Shown piece by piece: positions 49,823 through 62,747 of a stretch of DNA of 64,000 bases. The notes beneath the pieces were generated by a model. It saw nothing but the letters and a program-made list of their open reading frames with translations. It searched no databases and was not told where the DNA came from. Source of the DNA: Proteromonas lacertae. Its lineage: Eukaryota; Sar; Bigyra; Opalinata; Proteromonadidae. The stretch's first letter is position 1; each line of letters opens with the position of its first letter. Both the position numbers and the translations under genes were made by a program. The stretch spans positions 94,197 through 158,196 of the forward strand of contig NGBS01001175.1 of NCBI GenBank assembly GCA_002245135.1, given 5' to 3'.

Positions 49823-52206
49823 TCAATTATGATCTTTAGAATTGTTGTTCTTATTAGCTTTAGCTAATCGTGGTATCTTTGATACAAATGCAGATGATTC
49901 ACAAGATGGTTTTCTTTGACTCAAATACATATTATTGTATTTCCTATCAAAAACATCTTTTGTCAATAAAGTTGATGAATAATTGGTATTATTTACTTTC
50001 TTCTTCTTTACAGGATGTACTTTCTCAGACTTAATCGATCCTTCTAAAAATGATATTTGATTCTTTAATCTAGCAATCTTTTGATTCAATTGTTCTATCT
50101 GTATTTTATACAATATTTCATTATCTTCCATCTTCTTCTTGACTTTAATAAATCCATCACTAATCTTTCTTTCATACTTTTCAAATTCTTCTTTCTGTAG
50201 TCTCAATTTCTCAGCATTACATTGAATCAATGTTTCAATTTGTTTCTTTAATTTCTTAACTGTTTCTTCTTGATTCTTTATCTCCACAATCTTTGAACAT
50301 TTACCAAATTCTATCTTCTTTACTCTATTTCCAAATGTCAATGTACAAAGACTGTCTTCATAATCATCTTCATTATCACAAACTGTAAAAATTATAGCCG
50401 TTTTACTATTACCATTTAAGCTATCTCTTAATAATAATGTTAATTTTGAATCTCTATAGGGAATGTGAGTTTGTTTCTCATTTATCGCTGTTATTACATT
50501 TCCTAGTGCTGATAATGATTTATTGATACTTTGAGCTTCTTTTAATCTTTCACCACATGCTCCAGATCTTTTGACTCTTTCACTACCAGCTAAATCAACT
50601 AAATTCAACTTACTGATTAATATTCCACTTCCTTGAGGTAAATATTGTAATAATTCTACTGTCAATATACAATGTGATCTGGAACTATGTTCATTTATAC
50701 AAGTGATTGATGTTGATCGATATAATAATCCTTTTTGATATATATCAATGATATTTTGAATATTTTCACTCTTTCCTATTTCTACTTTTGTTACATCTTT
50801 TATTTCAACGTTTTTATCTGTTGCTCTTAATTGGACTTTGGTTGGACCATTGCTGTTCAATAAATCAAACACTTCTTCATTGTATATCTCAACCATTGAT
50901 ATAAACAATTGATAAGGTGTTTTATAATATCTCAAATATTGATACAATTTATCTAATAATCGATAATTCAAACCTAATTCTTTATCATAAACCATTGTAG
51001 CTTCCTGTGCATTTATTTGTAAGCTTGTCTCAGAACCAAACATTGTATACGATTTACCACTTCCAGTTTCACCATATGCCATTAATGTGATATTATATCC
51101 ATTTAAGAATATTGGAATTAAGCTTTCAAATTCATCATATATTCTAGTTTGAGTGGTATTACTATCAAAACACTTGTCAAATTCATAAGGTTTCCAGTTT
51201 TTAGTATATTCATCTTTTATTGCTACTACCTCATGATCAGAATGGATTATATTTAATATTCTCTTATTATTATTCTCATTTTCATTGTTTGGTTTTACTC
51301 TAACATATGTTAATATATTGCCTTTCATATTTTGTAATTCTAACTGCAAATCTCGATTTTTTTTATTCAGTTCATTTATTTCGTTATTTTTATAACTTAA
51401 TACTTCCATTATACCATTTGAAAAATCAGTAAATATATCATTAAAACTATTAAAACTATTCTTTATTGATATATTCATTTCCTCATTTATTCTTCTTACT
51501 CTTTTTCTTCTTTTCATACCTATATCTTCATTCTTAACATTATCTAATTGAAATTCTTTTAATGATATTTCTATTTTATCTAAATTACTACTTAAGGTTG
51601 CTAATGAAGGTGGATTGGAATTATAAATGATTGATTTCGTTGAGTTTAGTAATTGTTTATTACTATTATCGCTAATAATAAGATCAGGTGGTAATGGAAC
51701 TGGATCGACTGATTCACGACCATCTTCAGAATTAGCATCAATTGAATGAGGAGATATTTTGTGAAAAGATGAGGATATAGATGACAGAGATACAGATAAA
51801 GGAGATGAAGAGATATTATCTATATTGTTTAGATAGTTTGAAAGAGAATAAACTGTATTCTTATAACTAATAAATTCCTAGATTTCATTATATCAATATT
51901 TGTATATACTTTACTATTTTGAATTGATTTGTTACATGATATTAATACATTGCAACTATCCTATTTTATAATAATAACAAAATAAAGTATATTTATACTT
52001 CTACGCTTCTAAAGGATGTTTTAATAAAGGATAGCATGTCACTATAGCATTTATTCTTGCTGTAATATTCATTTACTTTTTTATTCAACTCTTCAATATC
52101 ACTCTAAAAAACAACCTATAAACCATAAAAATACCTTCAGAGTAGTATTTTCTTCTTTCTGTAATATATACTTTGTTTTCCAACTTATATCATTCTCATT
52201 TGACAT
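49823..52206 (-). CDS. Kinesin motor protein, kinesin-14-like
   Basis: The start at 52206 (MSNENDISWKTKYILQKEEN) lies 36 bp downstream of a CAAGCCAAG-type element. Short N-terminal exons (SDIEELNKKVNEYYSKN, EFISYKNTVYSLSNYL) and a Ser/Pro-rich stretch precede a neck coil, ELNKKNRDLQLELQNMKGN, then the motor. Motor motifs: NILTYVRVKP, AYGETGSGKSYTMFG (P-loop), NEHSSRSHCILTVE (switch I), LVDLAGSERVKRSG (switch II) and THIPYRDSKLTLLLRDSLNG. The neck-before-motor arrangement is that of minus-end-directed kinesin-14. A coiled coil of about 100 residues and a basic tail follow, so the motor is not strictly C-terminal. Roles in spindle or ciliary microtubules are likely. Confidence 0.88.
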
Positions 52207-52241
52207 TATATTACGTTTAAATAAAAATATTAAAAATTTGA

Positions 52242-52254
52242 GGCTTGGCTTGAT
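52242..52254 (-). promoter_or_regulatory. CAAGCCAAG-type upstream element
   Basis: Plus-strand GGCTTGGCTTGAT lies 36 bp upstream of the kinesin start at 52206. Confidence 0.4.
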
Positions 52255-52321
52255 ATGAATATGGTAAATTTAATGAAAATTTTGAGGGTTATTACATTTT
52301 CATTTTCTGTTTACAGTTGAA

Positions 52322-54443
52322 ATGAAGGGTATTAGAAGTATATTATCTCAATAATTTTGATATAGTCTTATTCTTCATTATATTGCTACTTCCAATTTAC
52401 TGTTCAGTTGAGAAGAGAGAAAAGATTTTGGGATTATCTCACAGAAGTGAAAGATCTAAACACATTAGTGGAATATCCAACAAAGACATTAACGCTGCTA
52501 TATTACCTGATATCCCATTACATCTAAGTGGAAGTTTTATATTAAGTAGTATCTTTATTACCGATACGAATATTAATGTTATTAGAAGAGGTTGGAATTA
52601 TTATTATAAATGGGTATTTTCATTTGAATATCAGATAGAAGATGATTACATTATAATAAATAATATAGTATTTGAAGAGAATAGTTCCAATTTCTTATTT
52701 AATGAATGGGATGATTTAGGTGATTGTGAAGTTGATCGTAATAAAATATTTACTTATAGGTATAATTATTGAATATAATCCTTATATAGAGAATTGAAAG
52801 AGAAATGTGTTAACACAACTAAAGATATTGAAGAAATAATCACAGAAATTCATAAAACAGAAAAATTATCTTGTGAAACAGATGACTATCAGACAATATG
52901 TTATATACAATCAGATGAAAGAAACACTTACTTAAAAGAATATAGTATTATAAATAATATATGTAATATAGGTAGTTTGGATGGAATAATGTATGTATTG
53001 AATAATACAAAATTAGAATCTTATTCACCTGGAACAGATTTTTATGGTTATACTCCTAATCGTTTAAGTAGATTTAAAGGTATTAAATTGATAGAAGTTA
53101 GAAATGAGGGAATATCTTTAAATATTGAAAGTTATAAATACAATGCACTTGTCTATGATACATATACTAGGATGGATTATGGAGGACATTCTTACTTTTA
53201 CACATGTCTTGAAAGTAAGTGCAAATATATTTGTGATTTAGGGAATTATATGAATAATAACTGGGATTTATATGAATGTTATGAAAAAGCATTAGATTTT
53301 GAAACTGATTTAGATATTTTATTCAATAAGACCTATAACAATGCAAAGAATTATAATCCTTCCAATAAAATTGGAATAGAAAGATTATTGAAAGAAGAAT
53401 CTAAAAAAGAAACAAAAGTATCAAAAGGATATTATTATGAAGATGTTAATGAATTTAATGGTAATTATAGAGGATATTTTGTTGTTGATAATACTTTAAC
53501 AATAATTAAACAAACAAGTTCATATCATCAAGATGATGTTCAGCAAATAAAATTAGTATTATCATTAGATTCAGAAACAAGTATATATACTAATAACTAT
53601 ATTCATTTTATTGAAATAGAATCAGTGAAATTGATGAGTATAAATGATGAGATAGTTGATAAAGAAAAGAGTGGAATTGAACCAGGATGGAATAATTTTA
53701 TATATGACCAATCAATATGTAGTTATTTTTTCCCTTTAAAAGATAAAGATTATTACAAGTGTAATGTTAACGACTATGCTTTTGATACACTTGTTAAAAA
53801 AGAATATATTATAACAGAAAGTGAATCAGAAAAAAGACTATTAATTTATAATGATGCGGGTAATTATGATGATAATTTGTATTTATTAGAATATGAAAAT
53901 TCAACCAAACTGAATGAAATAATCAACCGAATTACTAAATTCACCAAACCAATTCCTAATGATAAATGTTTAAAGTATAATTACACATCAGATGAAGCAG
54001 ATGAATCTGTTGCATTGTACAATAATATAATCTACTCTAGTAGATTATATTATTATGATGGTCATATACATATTGATTTTGTATTTGCTGAAAATGGTAA
54101 TAATAAATACTATACTAAGGATTTGAAGAATTATTTCTCCATATTAGATGGGTATGATGATCAATATATGCATAGTACTAGTTCATTTCGTCATAAATAT
54201 GTAGATTATCATGGAAATGATTATGTTGTATGTAGTGAGAGTTTAAAAAACGATGTTCTTACAAAATTTGAACAGATATTCTTAAAATTTAAAAAAGAGG
54301 AAATATATGATGATGATAATGTAAATGAAAATACAGGAAGTATAGAAACAGTTAGTACAAGTAACGACGATACAAGCAATAATGGAGTAATATACACTCT
54401 CAATATTATATTATTCTCATTATTATTCTTTATATTCATATAA
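52322..54443 (+). CDS. Secreted/surface protein with C-terminal hydrophobic tail
   Basis: The start at 52322 (ATGAAGG) is spliced through a 43-nt intron to give a signal peptide, MKVLFFIILLLPIYCSV. A second intron (52759-52789) joins KIFTY to RELKEKCVNTTKDIEE. The roughly 670-residue ectodomain has scattered Cys (ETDDYQTICYIQSDE, YFYTCLESKCKYICDLGNYM, YNDAGNYDDNLYLLE) and many Tyr/Asn/Asp. The C-terminus (STSNDDTSNNGVIYTLNII then LFSLLFFIFI) has a Ser/Thr/Asn spacer and a terminal hydrophobic run with no cytoplasmic tail, which fits a GPI-anchor signal. No domain family is recognised. It is convergent or parallel with no partner. Confidence 0.7.
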
Positions 54444-54676
54444 TTGCTTTAATTATGTGAATCTGACCACATTTTACCATATCAACATTTCAAGTTGTAT
54501 ATTGGGTTTATTTGTCATGTTTCACTATTAAAATAAACATTATAAGGTAATTAATTGTTTATTATGGATATATGAGATTATATTGATGATTTATTTATTA
54601 TACACAAATACAGTGTGTATTTGTATTAGATTTTCAATTTTTCTAATCTCCGTTATACAATCACATTAGTATTTTT

Positions 54677-57060
54677 ATGGGGAATTGTTGTTCTGGAAAA
54701 TCAATAGGTATGATATATACTATTATAAACCTCTTATTTAAATTGGTTGTGTAAATGAAAATGAGGTAGTGTAGAATATACTTAAATCACATGATATCTG
54801 CATAAAATGAATAATTTATTACAAGAGAATATATTCATCTATCCTATATATTATGATTTGTTTGTATTTATACATTATAGATATTATCGAAATAAAAGAA
54901 ACTCCCCAAATAAATGAAAATGTAGAATTAGTAAATATATTAGAAAAGAAAGATGAAACACATGAGAGTATCATTTAATTACCATATAATGATATAGATG
55001 TACCAAACACATGCCAAATAGAATCAATAGCAACCCCTAAAACAGTTGAAGTAAATGCACAATCAGCAGATACCAAGAAAGAATCAATCCAAACAATGTC
55101 CTCTAACCACATGCGTATATTAAGGAACCATAGTCCCAGTGATAAATATCATGAATATATACCAAACGGTGTAATTGACTTACTACCGGACACAGAAATA
55201 AAGATGAGGAATATGAATGAATATCCATCCATTGAAAATGATAGTGAAATAAATAGAATAGATAGTGTAATTGAATCATACGATTATGAAAATGACTATT
55301 TATTGATAAATAGTTATAATAATTTAATCTACAATCCATTTACAATAGAAATTATGGAAGAAGAAAGAATGTTTTTACAACCAAATTACATATTCGAATG
55401 TAAAATATATGAAAGTGTGAATATGATAGAAGATAATGAATTATTTTATAATTATGGATTTAGTGATGATTCTGATAGTGAAAATGACAATATTAACAAT
55501 GGAGAAGATGAAGATGATGATGAAGAAGGAAGTGAAGATAGTATAAATGATAGAATTAGTTCAATCTGTTTCAGTGATTTATCTGCAAGATCAACTACAT
55601 CATCACTCAATTCACATAGACAAACAGTGTTAAGAAGAAAGAAACCAATTAATAAATCATCATCTAGTAATAATATGTTGATAATTGATAAGAATAAATT
55701 ACCTCCAAAGCCACAAACACCGACTATTTTACAATTACAACAACTTAATAATAATAATAATAATAATAATAGTCGTAAGAATAGCAGTAGAGTATCCAAT
55801 CATAGTAGAAATAACTCTATATATAATAATATTAATTCACCTGGATCAAATAGAAATTTGTTAAAGAAATCATTGAATGAATTAAGTACAACAAGTGTAT
55901 TTTCATTAGCATCAATTGATAATATTACTCATGAAGTTGAGGATGGTTTTATTAACAAAAGTATTTTAAATGCAAAGTGTTTGGGTATTCATATCTCAAT
56001 ACAGTTATATGATAATAATAAAATGAGTAATAAATTAGATGTGACTCAATATAATGAAAGTAATAAAAAGATTGTAGAAATAAGTAGAGATTTGTTGTTG
56101 AATAAAAAGAAATCTATAAATGACCAACTACAGACAATATCTAAGACAAATTATGTAAAGAATAATACAAATGTAAATTCAACTAATACAATCATAAACC
56201 ATTCTATTCCTTTAATTATATCAATAGAAAATGTGATTGATAAATCCATTATACCATCAATATATAACCCCCAGTTTGTTAATTTTGGAATAACTGGTTA
56301 TTTAGGTTGGTATTATACTCGACATAGTCTATCTCTATTGCAGAATAGTAATACAAACATCACAAGTTTAGTAATTAAATTCCTACCTCAACAAACATTA
56401 ATAACAGGTTTAAAAATAGAAAATAAAATGATCAATACAATTGGTCCATCTCATTCTTTGAAATATAATTCATATCGTATAATTGACTGTATTAGAGATT
56501 ATTATAATAAGAATATATTACAAAATAATAATAATAATAATATGAACAGTAATAGTTTTAGTAATCTAAATATCTTATCTTCACCACTATCTCCTTTATC
56601 TCCACTTAATAATCTAACAAACACATCACCAGGTGATGGTGGTAGTAATATAATACCTCCTGCTAATATAATGAATTGGAGTAGAAGTAAATGTATAGAA
56701 GAATGGAAGATATGTAGTGATGTGAATAATTTCTATTTTAATTGTCCAAAAGGAAGTGATTCAAAGAATGGTAATTATGTAATGTCAAAAATTACTTTAC
56801 ATCATTCAATTTTATATGAAATTCATAAATCATTGATGAATGAGATTCATGAATATTGTAAAGAGAATAATATAGTTAAACCCAAGTATATAATAATGTT
56901 AGATCATCAAGAATATCATATTCCAAGTGAATTTATATTTTTGGATTTTGCTGATAGTGAAGTTCATGTAAGTTCAAATAGTAGATGGTGTGGTGTTGGA
57001 AGTGGTATTATTAGCTGTAATCAATTTTTACAATCATATAAAATACAGAGTTATATGTAA
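54677..57060 (+). CDS. N-myristoylation-type uncharacterised protein
   Basis: The start at 54677 gives MGNCCSGKSI, a classic MGxxxS myristoylation plus Cys palmitoylation N-terminus. A 173-nt intron (54708-54880), the longest seen here, leads to DIIEIKETPQINENVELVNI. A 30-nt intron removes an apparent TAA at about 54977. The main exon (to 57060) has YIPNGVIDLLPDTEIKMRNM, an acidic run (EDEDDDEEGSEDS), Asn tracts and a conserved-looking C-terminus (NFGITGYLGWYYTRHSLSLL, LVIKFLPQQTLITGLKIEN, NFYFNCPKGSDSKNG, FIFLDFADSEVHVSSNSRWC). No family is recognised. Membrane attachment through the acylated N-terminus is the only firm inference. Confidence 0.7.
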
Positions 57061-57163
57061 ATTTTTTCAATCTTTAATATAAATGATATTTAAAATTTGT
57101 GTATCTATGTGTATTATTGTTTTTGTATGTTTTTTTGGTTATTTAAAGAAAATGTATAATGAA

Positions 57164-58981
57164 TTATTTTATTAATATTTTATGACTTTTTCTTTCCTTT
57201 ACTTTTTCTTCTTCTTCTTCTTCATCATCATCACATTCTCCTTCTTCCTCTTCCTTATCATCATCACCTCCTTCTTTCACTTCATCTTTCATTTCATCTA
57301 AATGATCTACAGCATTTATTCTGTTTTGATTATCACACAATTCAAATAAATATTGATCTATCTTCTGATCACAGGATTTTAACAAATCAACTAAATCAGG
57401 AGCAAGCGCAGAATAGTTTCTTGTGAAATAACTAATGGCTGTTCCTTTTATATTTCCTCTTCCACATCTTCCAATTCTATGAATCTATTGATATTTAGAA
57501 ACAATTAAAAATAATAATAAATACATATTGATCAAGATTAGAAGGAAAATCATAATTGATAATATAATTCAAATTCTTTATATCTAATCCTCTTCCAGCT
57601 ATATCTGTCGCTATTAGAATAGGAACTTTACCACATTTAAAATTCTGTAATGCTAAATCTCTTTCTGTAAAAAAACAAGAATTAAAATAAACTACAATAT
57701 AAATAGATTTTTTAAAAAATGATATTTCTGTGTCATTTTACTATGTAAAACAGCTGATTCAATATTATCTATTAATTTCTTCTTATCACTCTTTGTTGGA
57801 AGTTGTGAATCAGAATTAAAACGACTATTCTTTCTTGGTAAACAATTCTCTTTTAGAAACTTTGTTAAGAAATGCATTTTCTTTATTTGATTCACTATAA
57901 TCAGTATAATACTCTTTTGTCTTTTATCTTTTTCATCTTCTCGTAATTTCTAACACAAATAGTTGAAATAACAATACTTCAAGGAATTTAATCAATTTTC
58001 TTGGCTTCTTATGTTCTGCACATACTTGTACAATTTGTTCTACATTTCTATTAATATCATATTTATTCTGTTTTACTGAAATTGATATTGCATTTTTTAT
58101 ATATTTATTCTTTATTTCTTCATCCTATTTTTATATATAAATCAAATAACAACATACAATTCCACTTAATGTTGCACTAAATAACCCTATTTGAGCATCA
58201 GATGATAATAATGATAAGATTAATAATATCTGTTCTTTAAAACCCATTTACATCTATAAATTAAAGAAAAAATAGAGAAAATGAAAGAAATAAAAAAAAA
58301 GATATATCCAACATCTTATCAGCTTCATCTAAAACACAATAATTAATTACATCCATTTTAATCTTCTCTTCTTGAATCATATCACATATTCTACCAACTG
58401 TACCTATTATTATATCATATTCACTCTCTAATTTTTCTATTTGTTTTTCTCTATCTTTACCTCCACAAATTAATATACTTTTCATTGGATATATTTTTGA
58501 TATTTGTCTTACTACAGTGAATATTTGAGTTGATAATTCTCTTGTAGGACTGAATACAATCGCTTTTTTTATCTTTCTAGATATTTAAATAGCTTTTGTA
58601 ATATACTTATTTTTGTGTAATTCTATAAATGGTAAAAGAAATGATAATGTCTTTCCACTTCCTGTTTCAGCTTCAGCAATAACATTTTTCTGTTCTAAAA
58701 GTAACGGCCAACATTTTAATTGTATATTTCGAGGTTCTTTAAAACTAACGACAATAATAAAACAATTTATACTTAACTTTATTGAAAAACTGCAAAAATA
58801 ATTCTGGTATTTTAAATTCTTCCTTTTCCATAGAGTTTGATATTGATTGCTCAACAACTGTAGATTCTTTTCTAATTTTTTGGGGTGGATGAGTTAAACT
58901 ATCATTTCCTTCTTCATACTTTCTTTTTCGTTTTTCTTTAGTGAAATCCTTGCTTTTTTCTTTTCTATGTCTAACATTCAT
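57164..58981 (-). CDS. DEAD-box ATP-dependent RNA helicase
   Basis: The start at 58981 (MNVRHRKEKSKDFTKEKRKR) gives a basic N-terminus. Helicase motifs across short exons: FKEPRNIQLKCWPLL (Q motif), AEAETGSGKT (I), FSPTREL (Ia), CGGKDREKQ and TVGRICDMI (Ib), YCVLDEADKMLDI (II, DEAD), GLFSATL (III), SIILIIVNQIKKMHFLTKFL (IV), ILIATDIAGRGLDI (V) and IHRIGRCGR (VI). A nearly pure Asp/Glu tail (57180-57300) and a basic end follow. The core is complete and probably active. The basic N-terminus fits a nucleolar or spliceosomal helicase, but the orthologue cannot be fixed. At least seven introns of about 28-50 nt. Confidence 0.87.
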
Positions 58982-59189
58982 AGAAATGGCATAAATACTT
59001 CTCTTGCCTGTATTTATTATCCATTTTTGTAATATAATTGATGAAATGATTACAATATGTAAATAAAAATGGTTAATATATCTCTAGATGATGAGAAAAA
59101 CAAGAAATGATTCTATTAAAGCTTGATTCTGTTTGAAACTTTACTCACTATATTTTTAATAATATTGAAACAAACACATATAAAAAGAG

Positions 59190-62100
59190 TTAAGAATTAA
59201 TATTTGTGTTATAACTCTCAATAACTTCAGGAGGTTCAAGTCCTCTGCAAACCTTAACGAAGTCATTACAAACTAAGTCAAATTTTCTCTTTTCATTCAA
59301 TCTCCTATTGAAACAATAATTAATAGTAATAACATACAAAAATAGTGTATTCAATAGAATTTCACTCTGATAACTATTCAATCTAAACTCATTCATAGAT
59401 GTAGCAAATATATTCATCAAAATAGGTTTAGATTCTTCAGTAAATGTTTGTAGAATATGTGAAAAGAGAGTAATATAACTATTAGTCATAATAGAAACTG
59501 AATCACTAGCTAATGCTTTAATAGTATTTACTAAAATAGGATTTAAACTATTTCTCATCAAATCAGTTAAACCGACTTTATAATCAACCATTATTGGTTT
59601 ATCTAACTGTTGGATTAACGTTGTAATGAATTTAACTACACTTCTAGCTGTTTCAATTTCTGATTTATTCATATATAATATTGAGCATTGAAATAACATT
59701 GGAAAGGCTGAGCATGTGATTAATGATATTGGTTCAAATATAATGTGAATATGAAGTAACTATAAAGTATAGAATAAGGTTAAAAAACAACATACTGAAA
59801 ATAGGGATTGTAAGATATCTGGATGAATATCACTTCTCTTATTTACGATATTATTGGTTAATGATATATAGATAATATCTGCACTATCAGTAATGAGTTT
59901 AATAATATTCATATCTTTAGTTGTTGTTTGTAATAAGTTCTGAATTAAATTCATCTTGGAGGAAGTGATAAGAATGTCATTTGTTTCTACATTTCTATTT
60001 AATATCAATTTTTCAATCTATTTATTATATATTAATATAATAATATATATATATATATATACAATAACTGGTAAATTAACATAAACAAACTGATTCTCAT
60101 TCAATGTCAAATCAGATATAAAGCTACAAATAGAATCCATTATTTCTTCATTGTATTTGTTATTATCAACAATAACAACAATACAATTCCATATTAACTG
60201 CAATATCTCATTTAAAGGATTAATCAACTTTGATGTGAATTTAATAAACTGAAATAATGATCGAATATACTCAAAGTATAGTGATATTTGTTTGGATATT
60301 TCATTGGATTGATTAAAATTACCAACTAATGATTCTATATTCTGAATAATTGGGTTAATGAATAGTAATATTCTATCTTTAGCTTGATTTGCATCGAGTG
60401 TTATTAATCTGGATATGCCTGAATAAATGCTCTTTATACTTTCACTATTAATACTAGTCGTATATATGTATTGCTATAATATTATAGATTATATATATAT
60501 ATATATACCAATATAAACTGCAATAAATCATTTAGATATGGAACTAATATGGATTTCCAGTTCATTAATATTTTACCAATATTTTGGCTAATTGATTCTT
60601 CATCAACAATGAGATTTTCAAATAAATATTTAATAATAGAAATATAATCAGTAGAAAATGAATTATTATTATTTGTTGTGAATATAAATGAATATTTTGA
60701 CAAGAATTCACAATAAGTTTTGATTAAATATTTCTCATTTTTATAAAAAGGTAATGAGAATAGTGTATATAACTTACTTATAATTATCATTGAATTTGGT
60801 ATATTATAAAGAGTATTCTATACATAATAAGATAATATAAATAGAGTAATAAATATACTGTCTGTAATTTATCTTTATTTAAATATCTTTGAAATTCACT
60901 ACTAATTCCATTTATACAATATAATATAGCTTCATGACATATCCAATCATTTTGGTTCTCATCAAATATCTTTATACAAATATCGAAATAATGTTGGAAT
61001 AAATTATTATATACTGTAACAAGTGTATCTTTACAATTCGGTGTAGCTGTTCTATAAAATGAATTTGTCCCTATTCGATAATAATATATATATATTCAAT
61101 TATATTGTTATACTATTATCTAATCTACAGTGCTTTATTATAATTGGCAATAGTGTTGAAAACAATGGAATTCCATATTCTACACATCTTTCACTCTGAC
61201 TAAAATCATTAATTCTTTCCCAAAAATCAAATAATAACGATGAAATACTTCCATCATAATAATCAAAGTATTGAACTAATAACTTCATATATTGTTGTCT
61301 TAATTCTATATTATCTTTATTATTTACATCTATTAAATAAGTGATAACAGTCTCTCCACATTGTGACAATAACATAGTTAAACTTCTTAATACATAATAA
61401 TAAAAACTACTGTCAATATTATTATTGTTGTTGTTGCTAATACTCAAATTCATCCATTTATTTCCTACTTCAATTAATAGTTGTAAAACCACTGGAATAT
61501 TCTCTGCTTTTAACTGATAACATTCATTTAAGACTGTATTTAATGTGTCACTACTTAATATAACTATTGATTGATTATCTAAAGATAATGTGTGTTGATA
61601 TATCTTAAATAAATCAGGATAATTTTCTAATGTCATATCTAGTTTTAACCATGATTTTAATGTGTCAAAACATAGTTTTATTATTGATTCAGGGATATTG
61701 GGAGTGGACAAATAGAGATAAAGAAAACTAATTAGTTGAGGTATGAATGGATTTGATGATTGTGAAACTGAGGAGATATTTTTACAACCACTTTCACTGG
61801 TTGAATGTAAATCTTCAGGTAATGTCTATTTACACATAGTATATATATATAATACTTTAATCAACAGTAAACATAATTCAATTTTTGGAATGGATGTTCC
61901 AGCGTTGTTTAACCATCCAAATACTTGTGTAAGATACGGTTGAACAGTTTCTGGTTTACTGTACACAAAAAGAGCTGATGAAAGACATAAATAATTCAAT
62001 GGTTGAAATGAAAGAGTTAACCTATCATTCATAATATCATCGAATATAGAAAATAAATTTTGATGAATCTGAGTTTTCTGATCATCATTTAAACGAAACC

Positions 62101-62341
62101 ACTCATTTTGTTGTTTGTTGTAGAATGCTTGACATGCGTACATAACAATATTACTGTTGCTAGAGTATTCTTTAACAAGTTCTATTAACACAGGCCAAAT
62201 ATCATCTCTAGAAATGTAAGATGTGATAGTATCTGTTGTTTCCTTTAACAATTCGGGTTTTATACCCTAGAAAATAATAATTATAAACAATACGGAATAT
62301 AATAAAGTCAACGCCTGAACGAATGGTTGAAAATTCTGCAT
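59190..62341 (-). CDS. Transportin-3/importin-13-like karyopherin beta
   Basis: The start at 62341 (MQNFQPFVQALTLLYS) joins through a 27-nt intron to GIKPELLKETTDTITSYISR. The N-terminal Ran-binding HEAT region shows CQAFYNKQQNEWFRLNDDQK and LQPLNYLCLSSALFVYSKPE. Many HEAT-like helices follow (CFDTLKSWLKLDMTLENYPD, VVLQLLIEVGNKWMNLSI, QQYMKLLVQYFDYYDGS). The C-terminus reads KFDLVCNDFVKVCRGLEPPE, close to the FVKVCRG end of transportin-3. The length, about 920 residues, is right for the family, which imports SR-type splicing factors in a Ran-dependent way. There are several (TA)n introns (60037-60062, 60488-60512, 61077-61100). Confidence 0.82.
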
Positions 62342-62483
62342 TTTAAAAGTTTTGGGGTATCTTCTATTCGAAAATTTTGATTGATTTTGTTTTTCATATC
62401 TCATCATACAATATACATATAAGTTTAAAAGTATTAAATTTTCAAATAAAACAAAGAAATTAAGGAGAAGGAATAATAAATAA

Positions 62484-62720
62484 CTAATTGTCTTTAGGTA
62501 ATTCATGAAAGGTAGGTTCTGGTGGTGAGATTGTATTTATTATAGGAGAATTGAAATGTCCAAGTGACGATGAAGACAGTTTCATAGTATCTAAACTATT
62601 GGTGACAGATGTTCTTCCACCTTCACTTAAACTGGAATTATAAAAAGGAATCTGATCATTTATAAGTTGAGAAGAAGTGAACGAATTCATCGGGTTAGGA
62701 AAATTTTCGAGTAAAGCCAA
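62484..62720 (-). CDS. Short Ser-rich ORF, possible 3' exon of the PHD-AP2 gene
   Basis: An open frame with ATG at about 62687 reads MNSFTSSQLINDQIPFYNSS, then TNSLDTMKLSSSSLGHFNS, then PPEPTFHELPKDN. It lies 27 bp beyond the stop of the PHD-AP2 gene on the same strand and has similar Ser/Asn/Pro composition. No suitable acceptor joins the two unless an intron of about 110 nt ending near 62660 is used. It is either a small gene or the last exon of that gene. Confidence 0.35.
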   Translation of the reverse strand: MALLENFPNPMNSFTSSQLINDQIPFYNSSLSEGGRTSVTNSLDTMKLSSSSLGHFNSPIINTISPPEPTFHELPKDN

Positions 62721-62747
62721 TAGAATTAATAGAAACGAAGTTTAAAA

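Noticed and set aside
54970-54985. In-frame TAA after HESII in the myristoylation-type gene
   Set aside because: A 30-nt GT...AG intron starting at GTATCATTTAATT removes it and keeps the frame.
55103-55799. Minus-strand Leu-rich ORFs within 55.1-55.8 kb
   Set aside because: They are antisense readings of Asn/Asp/Ser-rich coding repeats in the plus-strand gene.
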